From positions 1 through 12,050 of the forward strand of contig CAZRIE010000127.1 of assembly GCA_964600075.1 (NCBI GenBank): DNA of 12,050 bases, written 5' to 3'. Both the position numbers and the translations under genes were made by a program. The notes below the pieces were generated by a model. The model was not told where the DNA came from and made no database searches. It was given only the letters and a program-made list of their open reading frames with translations. Numbering within the stretch: the first letter of the stretch is position 1; each line of letters starts with the position of its first letter. The DNA is from CAZRIE01 sp964600075 (GTDB lineage: Bacteria; Bacteroidota; Bacteroidia; Flavobacteriales; Flavobacteriaceae). Of this stretch, positions 5,494 to 12,050 are shown in pieces.

Positions 5494-6993
5494 ATGAAAA
5501 TTAAAACGCTTCTTTCCTTAACATCTTTTTGCTTAACAATTATAGTAAACGCTCAAAACCCCATTGGTGTTTTTAACCATACGGGGGACGTCGGGCCTGT
5601 TAATCATTCGGGGGAAACCAAATACGATGTCGCGACACAGACCTACCGATTGGCCGGTTCTGGTGCAAATATTTGGTTCGATAAGGACGAATTCCATTAT
5701 GCTTATAAAAAGCTGAACGGTAATTTCATTCTGCGAACCCGGGCCAAATTTCTCGGAGAGGGCGTCGATCCGCATCGTAAATTGGGATGGATGCTGCGAA
5801 CCGGTATCGATACTAGTGCAGCAATGGTCTGTGCAACGGTTCATGGCGACGGACTGACTGCTATTCAATATCGCAAAAAAGCCGGGACGAACATCGAATC
5901 GGTCGCATCGCCAGTAATCATGCCCGATATTATTCAACTTGAACGACGGGGCAGTAGTTTTTTGTTTAGTGTCGCCAAGTATGGTGAACCCTTCTGGACA
6001 GTCGAATTACCTCATTTTGAGCTTCCTGAAGACATATTAGGGGGCTTATTTATTTGCTCGCACAATGCGGATGTAGTAGAACAGGCCGAGTTTGAAAACG
6101 TTCGTATTGTTCTCCCTACTGCTCCCGATTATGAACCGTATCGCGATTATATAGGTAGTCATTTAGAGATTATCGAAGTAGAAACTGGGAAGCGAAAAGT
6201 CATATTTACCGTAAAAAATTCGATTCAGGCCCCGAATTGGACACCCGATAATCAAGCCTTGATTTACAATAGTGAAGGCTTGATCCATCGTTATGATCTA
6301 GCTACCGATAAAACAACTGTACTACCCACTGATTTTGTAAAGCACAACAATAATGACCACGTACTGTCTCTAGATGGCACCATGTTGGGGCTGAGCAGTT
6401 CTAGTGGAAAAGCAGAATACGGCTCGTTGATTTATACCGTTCCGTTGGAGGGCGGGGTTCCGAAAAGGATTACCCCAACAGGACCAAGCTATTTACATGG
6501 GTGGTCTCCTGATGGAAAATGGCTCACCTATACAGGCGGAAGAAATAAGGTATACGATATTTACAAAATCGCCTCCGATGGAATTGGTTCGGAAATTAAG
6601 TTAACCCATGAGCCAACCCTCGATGACGGATCGGAATATAGTCCTGATGGGAATTCTATTTATTTCAATTCCGACAGAACCGGTTCTATGGAATTATGGC
6701 GCATGCATCCAGATGGTAGCCAACAAGAACAGTTGACCGATGATAATTTACAAAATTGGTTCCCTCATATTTCACCAGATGGTAAATGGATCGTCTTCTT
6801 ATCCTATTTACCAGAAGTGGAGGCCGCGGACCATCCCTTTTACAAACAGGTATATTTAAGAAAAATACCTGTCAATGGAGGACGCGCAAAAGTAATAGCC
6901 TATCTCTACGGTGGGCAGGGAACGATCAACGTACCCAGTTGGTCGCCCGATGGAAAATACATTGCTTTTATCAGTAACTCAATTGTCAAATAA
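5494..6993 (+). CDS. Secreted protein: concanavalin-like domain plus six-bladed PD40/TolB propeller
   Basis: The 499-residue protein has a Sec signal peptide (MKIKTLLSLTSFCLTIIVNA, cut near A20). Residues about 25-207 look like a concanavalin/DUF1349-type beta-sandwich: NFILRTRAKF, LGWMLRTGID, LERRGSSFLFSV and GGLFICSHNADVVEQAEFEN. The rest is a propeller with six repeats, near 249 (TPDNQALIYNS), 292 (LDGTMLGLSSS), 338 (SPDGKWLTYTG), 383 (SPDGNSIYFNSDRTG), 427 (SPDGKWIVFLS) and 484 (SPDGKYIAFIS). These are the S-P-D-G repeats of TolB-like propellers. Database entries of this kind are often labelled TolB or 'biopolymer transporter TolR'; nothing here supports a Tol-Pal transport role. A binding or scaffolding role for a carbohydrate or for the neighbouring esterases is more likely. 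It is spaced 25 and 14 bp from its flanking genes, so it is almost surely co-transcribed with them. Confidence 0.88.
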   Translation: MKIKTLLSLTSFCLTIIVNAQNPIGVFNHTGDVGPVNHSGETKYDVATQTYRLAGSGANIWFDKDEFHYAYKKLNGNFILRTRAKFLGEGVDPHRKLGWMLRTGIDTSAAMVCATVHGDGLTAIQYRKKAGTNIESVASPVIMPDIIQLERRGSSFLFSVAKYGEPFWTVELPHFELPEDILGGLFICSHNADVVEQAEFENVRIVLPTAPDYEPYRDYIGSHLEIIEVETGKRKVIFTVKNSIQAPNWTPDNQALIYNSEGLIHRYDLATDKTTVLPTDFVKHNNNDHVLSLDGTMLGLSSSSGKAEYGSLIYTVPLEGGVPKRITPTGPSYLHGWSPDGKWLTYTGGRNKVYDIYKIASDGIGSEIKLTHEPTLDDGSEYSPDGNSIYFNSDRTGSMELWRMHPDGSQQEQLTDDNLQNWFPHISPDGKWIVFLSYLPEVEAADHPFYKQVYLRKIPVNGGRAKVIAYLYGGQGTINVPSWSPDGKYIAFISNSIVK

Positions 6994-7007
6994 AACCGAT
7001 TCCAACC

Positions 7008-8168
7008 ATGAAAAATTACATCTCTATCGTACTACTCCTTTTGCTTTTCAACTATGCGCATAGCCAAGATGCTATGTTATGTGTAGGTCATCACTGGTCA
7101 GAAGACGAGGGCAACCTTATGCTAAAACAATTTGCTTCGGAGTGGGACGATCACTCTTCTTGGGAAACTCGCGCTACACAAATCAAAAAACAGATAATAG
7201 ACGGGATGCAACTGGAAAAGATGCCCGATACAAAAGGTAATTTCAACACTATTTTAAGAAACAAACGTGAAATGGATGGGTATACCGTCGAAAATATCGC
7301 TATTGAGAGTTTTCCCGGTTTTTATGTCACTGGAAATCTATATCGCCCGACACTCGAAAAAGAGAACTATGCGGGTATTCTTTCGCCCCATGGGCATTTG
7401 GCTGATAAAAGATTTACCCATTACATTCAAAAACGGGCGGCAGTTATGGCCCGAATGGGCGCCGTCGTATTTGCTTACGATATGGTGGGCTATGGCGAGA
7501 GTAAGCAGGTCGAGCATAAAATGCCAATTGCTATGGTACTACAGACCTACAACAGCCAACGGGTATTGGAATATCTATTGTCAAGGCCTGATGTAGACCC
7601 AGAACGTATCGGCATGACCGGCGGCTCGGGCGGAGCGACACAGACTTTTTTATTGACCGCTATCGATGACCGGATCAAAGCTTCGGCACCAGTGGTTCAA
7701 GTTTCCGCGCACTTTTTCGGTGGATGTGTCTGTGAAAGTGGCATGCCAATTCACAGGAGTGAAAGCCTCCAGACCAGCAATGTTGAAATCGCCGCACTCT
7801 GTGCCCCAAGGCCTATGCTAATCGTTTCCGATGGCGTCGACTGGACAAGGAATACCCCTCGGGTCGAATACCCGTATATTCAAAAAGTATATGCACTTTA
7901 CGATGCGGAACATAAAGTAGAAAATGTACACCTGCCCATGGAAAAACATGACTACGGTTATTCGAAACGAACGTCAGCCTATAATTTTTTCGCCCATCAT
8001 TTACAGTTGAACTATGGAGATATTCCCTACGAGGAAGGGTATCAAGAAGATTTTGTAACCATTTTACTTCCAGAAGAATTAAAGGTTTTCACCGAAGAAG
8101 AGCCCATGCCCAAATCCGCTTTGCAGGGTAATGAAGCGGTCATGAATTATTTGAAGATTCGGTTGTAG
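7008..8168 (+). CDS. Secreted alpha/beta-hydrolase, acetyl xylan esterase-like
   Basis: The 386-residue protein starts with a Sec signal (MKNYISIVLLLLLFNYAHS, cut near S19). The hydrolase core holds the oxyanion-side segment ILSPHGH (124-130), an AYDMVGYGES strand (156-165) and the nucleophile elbow G205-G-S207-G-G in GMTGGSGG. The acid is probably D275 or D278 (IVSDGVDWT) and the base H314 in MEKHDYGYS. The order Ser-Asp-His fits the fold. The set resembles the acetyl xylan esterase/dienelactone hydrolase branch seen in Bacteroidota polysaccharide gene clusters. A GGCVCES segment (238-244) with two close cysteines could form a disulfide or brace the active site. It is the last plus-strand gene of the cluster, 14 bp after the propeller gene. 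No hairpin terminator is visible before it meets hemL tail to tail. Confidence 0.87.
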   Translation: MKNYISIVLLLLLFNYAHSQDAMLCVGHHWSEDEGNLMLKQFASEWDDHSSWETRATQIKKQIIDGMQLEKMPDTKGNFNTILRNKREMDGYTVENIAIESFPGFYVTGNLYRPTLEKENYAGILSPHGHLADKRFTHYIQKRAAVMARMGAVVFAYDMVGYGESKQVEHKMPIAMVLQTYNSQRVLEYLLSRPDVDPERIGMTGGSGGATQTFLLTAIDDRIKASAPVVQVSAHFFGGCVCESGMPIHRSESLQTSNVEIAALCAPRPMLIVSDGVDWTRNTPRVEYPYIQKVYALYDAEHKVENVHLPMEKHDYGYSKRTSAYNFFAHHLQLNYGDIPYEEGYQEDFVTILLPEELKVFTEEEPMPKSALQGNEAVMNYLKIRL

Positions 8169-8179
8169 AACCCTGTTAT

Positions 8180-9460
8180 CTAAAAATCCAAATTGTCTAA
8201 AGCAGCTATGGTCTCATCCAAATCAGCATAACTTAGCGCATCGTTCAAGAAATAACTTTCAAAAGCACTCGGCGGTAGATAGACCCCTTGTTCTAACATG
8301 CCATGGAAGTATTTTTTAAAGGTCTCATTATTTCCTTTGGCCGAAGTCTCAAAATCGATTACGGGCTCGTCCGTAAAGTGCACAGAAATCATGCTCCCGA
8401 ACCGATTAATCTGATAGGGAACTCCCTTATTCTTTAGAACATTATCAAAACCTTCGTGTAAGTGGGTAGTTTTATTATCGAGGCTTTCAAAAACCTCGGG
8501 GCGGTCATTAAGTTCGTTGAGCATCGCGAGTCCGGCGGCCATGGCTAAAGGGTTTCCACTTAGTGTTCCCGCCTGATAGACCGGGCCCTCTGGTGCGAGA
8601 TGCGACATGATTTCCGTTCGTGCGGCAAAAGCACCCACTGGTAGTCCGCCGCCAATGACTTTTCCAAAACATAGAATATCGGCATCGATGCCCAAAGCTT
8701 CTTGTGCTCCGCCTTTTCCCAGTCGAAATCCGGTCATGACCTCATCGAAAAGCAGCAGAATACCTTCGTGATTACAGATTTCACGTAATCCTTTGATAAA
8801 TTCATCCGTCGGAACGATGCAACCCATGTTTCCAGCTACAGGTTCGATGATTATCGTTGCAATTTCACCTTTGTTCGCATTGACCAGTTCGCGCACACTA
8901 TCTAGATCGTTGTACTTGGCCAGCAGCGTATCCTTTGCCGTACCTTGAGTAACACCCGGGCTATTCGGACTCCCGAAGGTAACCGCTCCACTACCCGCTT
9001 GTATCAAAAACGAATCGGAGTGACCGTGGTAACATCCGGCAAATTTGACAATCTTATCTTTTCCTGTATAGCCACGCGCCAAACGCACTGCACTCATACA
9101 GGCCTCGGTACCACTGTTTACAAAGCGAATCTTGTCGATATTCGGCACCATTGAAACGGCCAATTTGGCCAATTCGGTCTCGATTGCAGTAGGCATGCCG
9201 AAAGATGTTCCATTTTTAGCCTTCTCGATTACGGCATTGATAACCGGTTCATAAGCATGACCCAAAATAAGCGGCCCCCAAGAAGCGATGTAATCGATCA
9301 GACGATTACCGTCTTCGTCATAGAGATAAGCCCCTTTTGCCTTCTTTACGAAAATCGGGTCGCCGCCAACGGCCTTAAAGGCACGAACGGGAGAATTCAC
9401 GCCACCGGGAATATACTTTTGAGCTTCGGCGAACAAGGCACTGCTTCTTTGGTAAATCAT
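8180..9460 (-). CDS. hemL: Glutamate-1-semialdehyde 2,1-aminomutase
   Basis: The 426-residue protein is a full-length aminomutase that converts glutamate-1-semialdehyde to 5-aminolevulinate, the second step of the C5 route to haem, using PLP/PMP in the cytosol. Key features are all present: the N-terminal PGGVNSPVRAF (18-28), GTEACMSAVRLARG (117-130) for phosphate binding, CYHGHSDS (143-150), FDEVMTGFR (238-246) holding the Asp that contacts the PLP ring, and the Schiff-base lysine K267 in CFGKVIGGGLPVGAF. The motif QAGTLSGNPLAMAAG (296-310) closes the site at the dimer interface. Length and order match the family with no gaps. It lies downstream of the glucosaminidase gene with an 89-bp gap that contains a possible promoter. 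It converges with the hydrolase gene, whose stop is only 11 bp from its own. Confidence 0.98.
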   Translation of the reverse strand: MIYQRSSALFAEAQKYIPGGVNSPVRAFKAVGGDPIFVKKAKGAYLYDEDGNRLIDYIASWGPLILGHAYEPVINAVIEKAKNGTSFGMPTAIETELAKLAVSMVPNIDKIRFVNSGTEACMSAVRLARGYTGKDKIVKFAGCYHGHSDSFLIQAGSGAVTFGSPNSPGVTQGTAKDTLLAKYNDLDSVRELVNANKGEIATIIIEPVAGNMGCIVPTDEFIKGLREICNHEGILLLFDEVMTGFRLGKGGAQEALGIDADILCFGKVIGGGLPVGAFAARTEIMSHLAPEGPVYQAGTLSGNPLAMAAGLAMLNELNDRPEVFESLDNKTTHLHEGFDNVLKNKGVPYQINRFGSMISVHFTDEPVIDFETSAKGNNETFKKYFHGMLEQGVYLPPSAFESYFLNDALSYADLDETIAALDNLDF

Positions 9461-9492
9461 TATTTAAAAATTATTGGAGCGTATACTGCAGT

Positions 9493-9524
9493 GAAATTTA
9501 TTCTTTTTATTAAATCATTTTCAA
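9493..9524 (-). promoter_or_regulatory. Possible promoter for hemL
   Basis: On the minus strand TTG (9522-9524) is followed after 21 bases by TAAATTTC (9493-9500). This matches the flavobacterial TTG/TAnnTTTG pattern except for the last base. It lies 32 bp before the hemL start codon. It would allow hemL to be transcribed apart from the upstream genes. The AT-rich setting makes chance matches fairly common. Confidence 0.35.
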
Positions 9525-9549
9525 GGAAGAAGGACAGAACAAAAAAAAG

Positions 9550-10413
9550 CTATTTATTAAAGCTCTCAATGTCCACGGTAAGTTTTTGCCCCACGGAAAG
9601 GTTGCTATCGTTCATATAATTCCACCTTTTCAAATTATCAACAGAAACCGAATAACGTCTTGAAATGGAATACAACGTATCTCCCTGTTTAACAACATAC
9701 ATATTACTTTGGTTATTGGCAATTAGTACTTCTTTACGTTGTTTCCCATAACCTTTCCCAGCAACGGTTTTGTCAAATTTATATAGCTGATGCCGTTCTA
9801 TAAGTGCAATCAGTTTTTGAGGGTAGCGCTTGTCAGTAGCATATCCGGCTTGCCGCAAGCCCTTTGCCCACCGCTTATAATCATCGTTGGGTAAATCGAA
9901 CAGAAAAGCGTAACGTGAGCGGTTCTTCAAGAATATACTGTGATCTCGGTAGGAGTCCATCGGGTGGTTGTACTTTCGAAAGCACTCCCCTTTTTCGTCA
10001 TCATCATGAAAATCGTAGTCGCCTTGCCAACCGGTATGGCATTTGATACCAAAATGGTTATTAGTCTTAAGCGCTAGTCCGCCTTTGCCAATGCCACTTT
10101 CCAACAGGCCTTGTGCCAAGGTAATACTGGCAGGAATGCCGTAGACCCTCATTTCCATTTGGGCGATTTTCGAAAAGGTTGCGATGTACGCTTCTGGTGA
10201 TTCGATTTCGAAGTGAATAAATTCCCCGGTATCATTGGTCTTGGGGTAAAGACCGTTGTGTTCTTTTTCTTTCTTAGTCTCCTTTTTTACCTGAGCTACC
10301 TTGGGTTTCTTTTTGTGCTGGTCTTTATTGGATGAAACGGTCTGTTTTACTTTGCATCCGATAAAAAGAATGCCTAGAAAAGATAACAATACAAGTCTAC
10401 GTACTATACGCAT
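9550..10413 (-). CDS. Glucosaminidase (GH73-type) lipoprotein with C-terminal LysM
   Basis: The 287-residue lipoprotein begins MRIVRRLVLLSFLGILFIGC, with lipobox FIGC and acylated C20. A Lys/Glu-rich linker (30-52) follows. The glucosaminidase domain covers about 72-215: SITLAQGLLESGIG with probable catalytic E105, NNHFGIKC (118-125), CFRKYNHPMDSYRDHS and AGYATDKRYP (189-198), all hallmarks of FlgJ/LytG-like enzymes that cut the N-acetylglucosamine linkage of peptidoglycan. A single LysM for glycan binding lies at 238-282 (YVVKQGDTLYSISRRYSVSVDNLKRWN). The architecture is common in Flavobacteriaceae for cell-wall remodelling from the outer or inner membrane. Its start overlaps the end of the PLP enzyme gene by 10 bp (10404-10413), so the two are translated from one transcript. 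Confidence 0.95.
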   Translation of the reverse strand: MRIVRRLVLLSFLGILFIGCKVKQTVSSNKDQHKKKPKVAQVKKETKKEKEHNGLYPKTNDTGEFIHFEIESPEAYIATFSKIAQMEMRVYGIPASITLAQGLLESGIGKGGLALKTNNHFGIKCHTGWQGDYDFHDDDEKGECFRKYNHPMDSYRDHSIFLKNRSRYAFLFDLPNDDYKRWAKGLRQAGYATDKRYPQKLIALIERHQLYKFDKTVAGKGYGKQRKEVLIANNQSNMYVVKQGDTLYSISRRYSVSVDNLKRWNYMNDSNLSVGQKLTVDIESFNK

Positions 10414-11315
10414 ATCAGTGGTAGATTTTTCTTTTTCAAGTTCTCGTTCATTCCGGCTATACCTTGTAATCCACCCGTATGGATGGCCAGAATATTTGTT
10501 TTTGGCAGAAAATAGTCTTTCTTAACAAGGTCCAAAATTCCAAAAATTAGCTTCCCGGTATAGATGGGATCTAGGGGAATTCTGGTCTTTTGCTTAAAAT
10601 CATTTATAAAATGGATGAGTTCTGCGGTAACTTTGGCATAGCCCCCAAAATGATAGTCGTTATACAATTTCCAATTTTCTTTCGGAGTAAATTTACGAAT
10701 ATCTTCCTTAAAAAAATCGCCTTTGAGCGCTGGGAAGCCCAAAACTTGTTGTTTGGCATAGGCTGCATTGCTAATTCCGGATAAAGTTCCGCCAGTTCCA
10801 ACGGAGCAACAAATAACGTTAAAATCGGTATCCGATGTATTCAATATTTCTTCGCAGCCCCTTATAGCCAGCGCATTCGTACCCCCTTCCGGGAGGAGGT
10901 AAAACGGACTAAACTCCTTTTCCAAACTTTTTATATAAGATGGATTTTCCTTATCACGATAGTTGCCCCTAGAAATGAAATTAAACTGCATTCCATGCTC
11001 GTGGGCCAATTTCAATGTAGGATTATTGTTCCATTTTTCGGAAAGTTCTTTTCCTCGAATAACCCCAACAGTCTTAAAACCATATTTTTTTCCAGCATAT
11101 GCAGTTGCAGCGATATGGTTCGAAAAAGCGCCCCCAAAAGTCAAGATTGTATCAAAACCTCCGGTTTTTGCTTCGATAAGATTGTATTTCAGTTTACGGA
11201 ACTTGTTGCCAGAAACCAACGGATGAATCAAATCTTCCCTTTTAATAAATAGGGAAACGTTTTTTTTGGCAAGTAAAGGAAGGTGTATTTCTTGATTTTC
11301 AGTCTGTTCTTGCAT
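10404..11315 (-). CDS. PLP-dependent D-cysteine desulfhydrase/ACC deaminase family enzyme
   Basis: The ATG at 11315 gives 303 residues; an in-frame GTG at 11321 would add two. This is a fold-type II PLP enzyme, usually labelled 1-aminocyclopropane-1-carboxylate deaminase. The PLP lysine is K38 in SGNKFRKLKYN, preceded by IKREDLIHPL. FGGAFSNHIAATAY (60-73) carries the SNH substrate loop, and SVGTGGTLSG (171-180) binds the phosphate. Two positions separate the subfamilies. ACC deaminases have Glu after the Tyr of the D-P-x-Y-x-G-K motif and Leu in H-x-G-G. Here the motifs are DPIYTGK (T253) and HTGG (T280), which match D-cysteine desulfhydrase. It therefore more likely breaks D-cysteine into pyruvate, sulfide and ammonia. 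It is somewhat short but complete. It overlaps the glucosaminidase gene by 10 bp. Confidence 0.9.
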   Translation of the reverse strand: MQEQTENQEIHLPLLAKKNVSLFIKREDLIHPLVSGNKFRKLKYNLIEAKTGGFDTILTFGGAFSNHIAATAYAGKKYGFKTVGVIRGKELSEKWNNNPTLKLAHEHGMQFNFISRGNYRDKENPSYIKSLEKEFSPFYLLPEGGTNALAIRGCEEILNTSDTDFNVICCSVGTGGTLSGISNAAYAKQQVLGFPALKGDFFKEDIRKFTPKENWKLYNDYHFGGYAKVTAELIHFINDFKQKTRIPLDPIYTGKLIFGILDLVKKDYFLPKTNILAIHTGGLQGIAGMNENLKKKNLPLICV

Positions 11316-11390
11316 GACCACATTAAGGGTTACACAAAGATAGAACTATTCGATTATTTACATAAACCCCTTTAAGAATACTATATTTCT

Positions 11391-11420
11391 TCCCTTCAGG
11401 GGCGGGCTAGGGTGGGGACT
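11391..11420. repeat. GC-rich intergenic repeat of the 'HPSPPLKGR' type
   Basis: On the minus strand this block reads CCCCACCCTAGCCCGCCCCT then GAAGGGA, standing out from AT-rich DNA on both sides. If translated it gives PHPSPPLKGR, a tell-tale string of a dispersed intergenic repeat that is widely mis-annotated as coding in bacterial genomes. CCCTTCAGGG inside it can form a small hairpin. It begins directly at the stop codon of the HEKIH protein gene and ends about 76 bp before the PLP enzyme start. Its role is unknown; only one copy is visible in this window. Confidence 0.6.
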
Positions 11421-11748
11421 ATTCCCAAAGATATTTAATAAAGCTAAAAGCTCTACGTTCACTCGGATAATCAAGATTCTTTTCGTTGTTATAGGCCTCG
11501 CGTTCAAAACTGATATTCTGATAGGCTTTATAACTATCAAAATAGATTGCAGTTCGTGTAAGCCATTCGGAGATATAAAAAATATAAAAGAAAACGACCA
11601 GCAATTCTTGTTGCTGCTTGAGATGTATTTTCTCGTGATTAATCAATACGATATCTTCTTTAAGCGTATCGTGCTTTAAGAAGATAAAGGGCCAGAGCGA
11701 CAGCCCAACGTAGTTCTTATAAAAAAAATGTTTAAAGACTAAGACCAT
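11419..11748 (-). CDS. Small membrane-associated HExxH protein, putative zinc metallopeptidase-like
   Basis: From the ATG at 11748 the product has 109 residues; an in-frame TTG at 11754 would add two. Positions here count from that ATG. The centre reads IVLINHEKIHLKQQQELL, with H38-E39-K-I-H42 forming an HExxH zinc motif. A hydrophobic segment follows (LLVVFFYIFYISEWL, 49-63), and NISFEREAYNNEKN (78-91) supplies downstream glutamates that could be the third zinc ligand. Flavobacteria have many such short proteins, and the HExxH plus membrane segment recalls the M56/BlaR peptidase domain reduced to its core. Peptidase activity is inference only. It is the first gene of the minus-strand string leading to the PLP enzyme, the glucosaminidase and hemL. 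Confidence 0.75.
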   Translation of the reverse strand: MVLVFKHFFYKNYVGLSLWPFIFLKHDTLKEDIVLINHEKIHLKQQQELLVVFFYIFYISEWLTRTAIYFDSYKAYQNISFEREAYNNEKNLDYPSERRAFSFIKYLWE

Positions 11749-11885
11749 AATCAAAGATTTAAACGGTTACTCACAAAGATAATTGTTAGTTGGCCGCTAT
11801 ATTCGATAACACAACTTTTTTGCCAACAATTGTAATCATTCGTTAAAATCACTTTAATTACCCATAAAATGTATGGTTTTGAAAC

Positions 11886-11893
11886 TACCTTTG
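11886..11893 (+). promoter_or_regulatory. Perfect TAnnTTTG -7 box in divergent intergenic region
   Basis: TACCTTTG matches the Bacteroidota -7 consensus exactly and faces the plus-strand gene starting at 12003, leaving a leader of about 100 bases. I find no TTG at the expected -33 distance, which lowers confidence. The rest of the 250-bp region between the two divergent genes is AT-rich and shows nothing else firm. Confidence 0.35.
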
Positions 11894-12002
11894 GTCTTTT
11901 ATTAACAAAATCAATTAATTTTCAAGATGTTATTCGGTTATCATGTTACCATGTAATTGGATTGATTATCAATAAATTTAATGCGTTAATAACTTAAACT
12001 AA

Positions 12003-12050
12003 ATGAAAAATATCATTCCCTTGGAAGATGGTGATTTTTACCTCTCTGAA
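12003..12050 (+). CDS. Start of an unidentified gene, cut by the window edge
   Basis: An ATG at 12003 opens a frame that stays open to the window end and encodes MKNIIPLEDGDFYLSE. It follows a 250-bp AT-rich upstream region with a good -7 box, and the A-rich AACTAA before the ATG is typical of Bacteroidota starts. Sixteen residues are too few to name a family. There is no signal peptide, so the product is probably cytosolic. Confidence 0.5.
   Translation, partial: MKNIIPLEDGDFYLSE

Noticed and set aside
5533..5937. 134-residue minus-strand frame inside the propeller gene
   Set aside because: The plus-strand frame encodes a signal peptide and recognisable domains; this is its antisense shadow.
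8166..8182. Bidirectional terminator between the convergent hydrolase and hemL genes
   Set aside because: The 11-bp gap and nearby bases form no stem of useful length.
11358..11540. 60-residue minus-strand frame ending NSPHPSPPLKGRNIVF
   Set aside because: It overlaps the HEKIH gene in another frame and its tail is a translated intergenic repeat.

Overview
The window looks like chromosomal DNA of a marine-type member of the Flavobacteriaceae (Bacteroidota). This is inferred from: a glutamate-1-semialdehyde aminomutase gene (hemL) beside a lipoprotein glucosaminidase with a LysM domain and a PLP-dependent desulfhydrase/deaminase; Spy-like LTxxQ and HExxH small proteins of flavobacterial style; almost no Shine-Dalgarno sequences; and TAnnTTTG-like -7 boxes. 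It reads as ordinary chromosome with one small AT-rich accessory patch. I see no rRNA, tRNA, CRISPR array, phage module or intact insertion sequence.

Left part (1-1384): a perfect 13-bp hairpin followed by a U-tract on the minus strand (53-87) opens about 400 bp with no intact gene. Two short plus-strand transcription units follow, each closed by a good intrinsic terminator: a 51-residue membrane peptide (551-706) and a Spy/CpxP-like periplasmic protein (878-1324).

Accessory patch (about 1385-3360): clearly more AT-rich than the DNA to its right. Single 60-bp lines counted by eye gave 23-33% G+C here against 48-55% further right. It holds small, apparently unrelated genes: a 73-residue conserved protein, a frameshift-broken DUF1330-like gene (1803-2105), a DUF985 cupin and a GNAT acetyltransferase.

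Exported-enzyme cluster (3381-8168, plus strand): four genes, two of the three junctions under 26 bp. They encode an SGNH/SASA esterase lipoprotein, a Tat-type lipoprotein with an NAD(P)-binding epimerase fold, a secreted protein with a concanavalin-like domain plus a six-repeat PD40/TolB propeller, and a secreted alpha/beta-hydrolase. All carry export signals. This suggests an extracytoplasmic job, probably removing acyl groups from or otherwise modifying a glycan. There is no SusC/SusD pair or glycoside hydrolase in view, so the substrate cannot be named.

Right part (8180-11748, minus strand): a likely co-directional gene string reading from right to left: a small HEKIH membrane protein, a PLP enzyme that fits D-cysteine desulfhydrase better than ACC deaminase, a glucosaminidase overlapping it by 10 bp, and hemL, which converges tail to tail with the hydrolase 11 bp away. 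An intergenic GC-rich repeat of the 'HPSPPLKGR' type sits between the first two. A divergent plus-strand gene begins at 12003 and leaves the window.

No clearly new biological system is visible. The most informative points are the two-indel DUF1330-like gene, the exported four-gene enzyme cluster, and the residues that argue against the usual ACC deaminase label.
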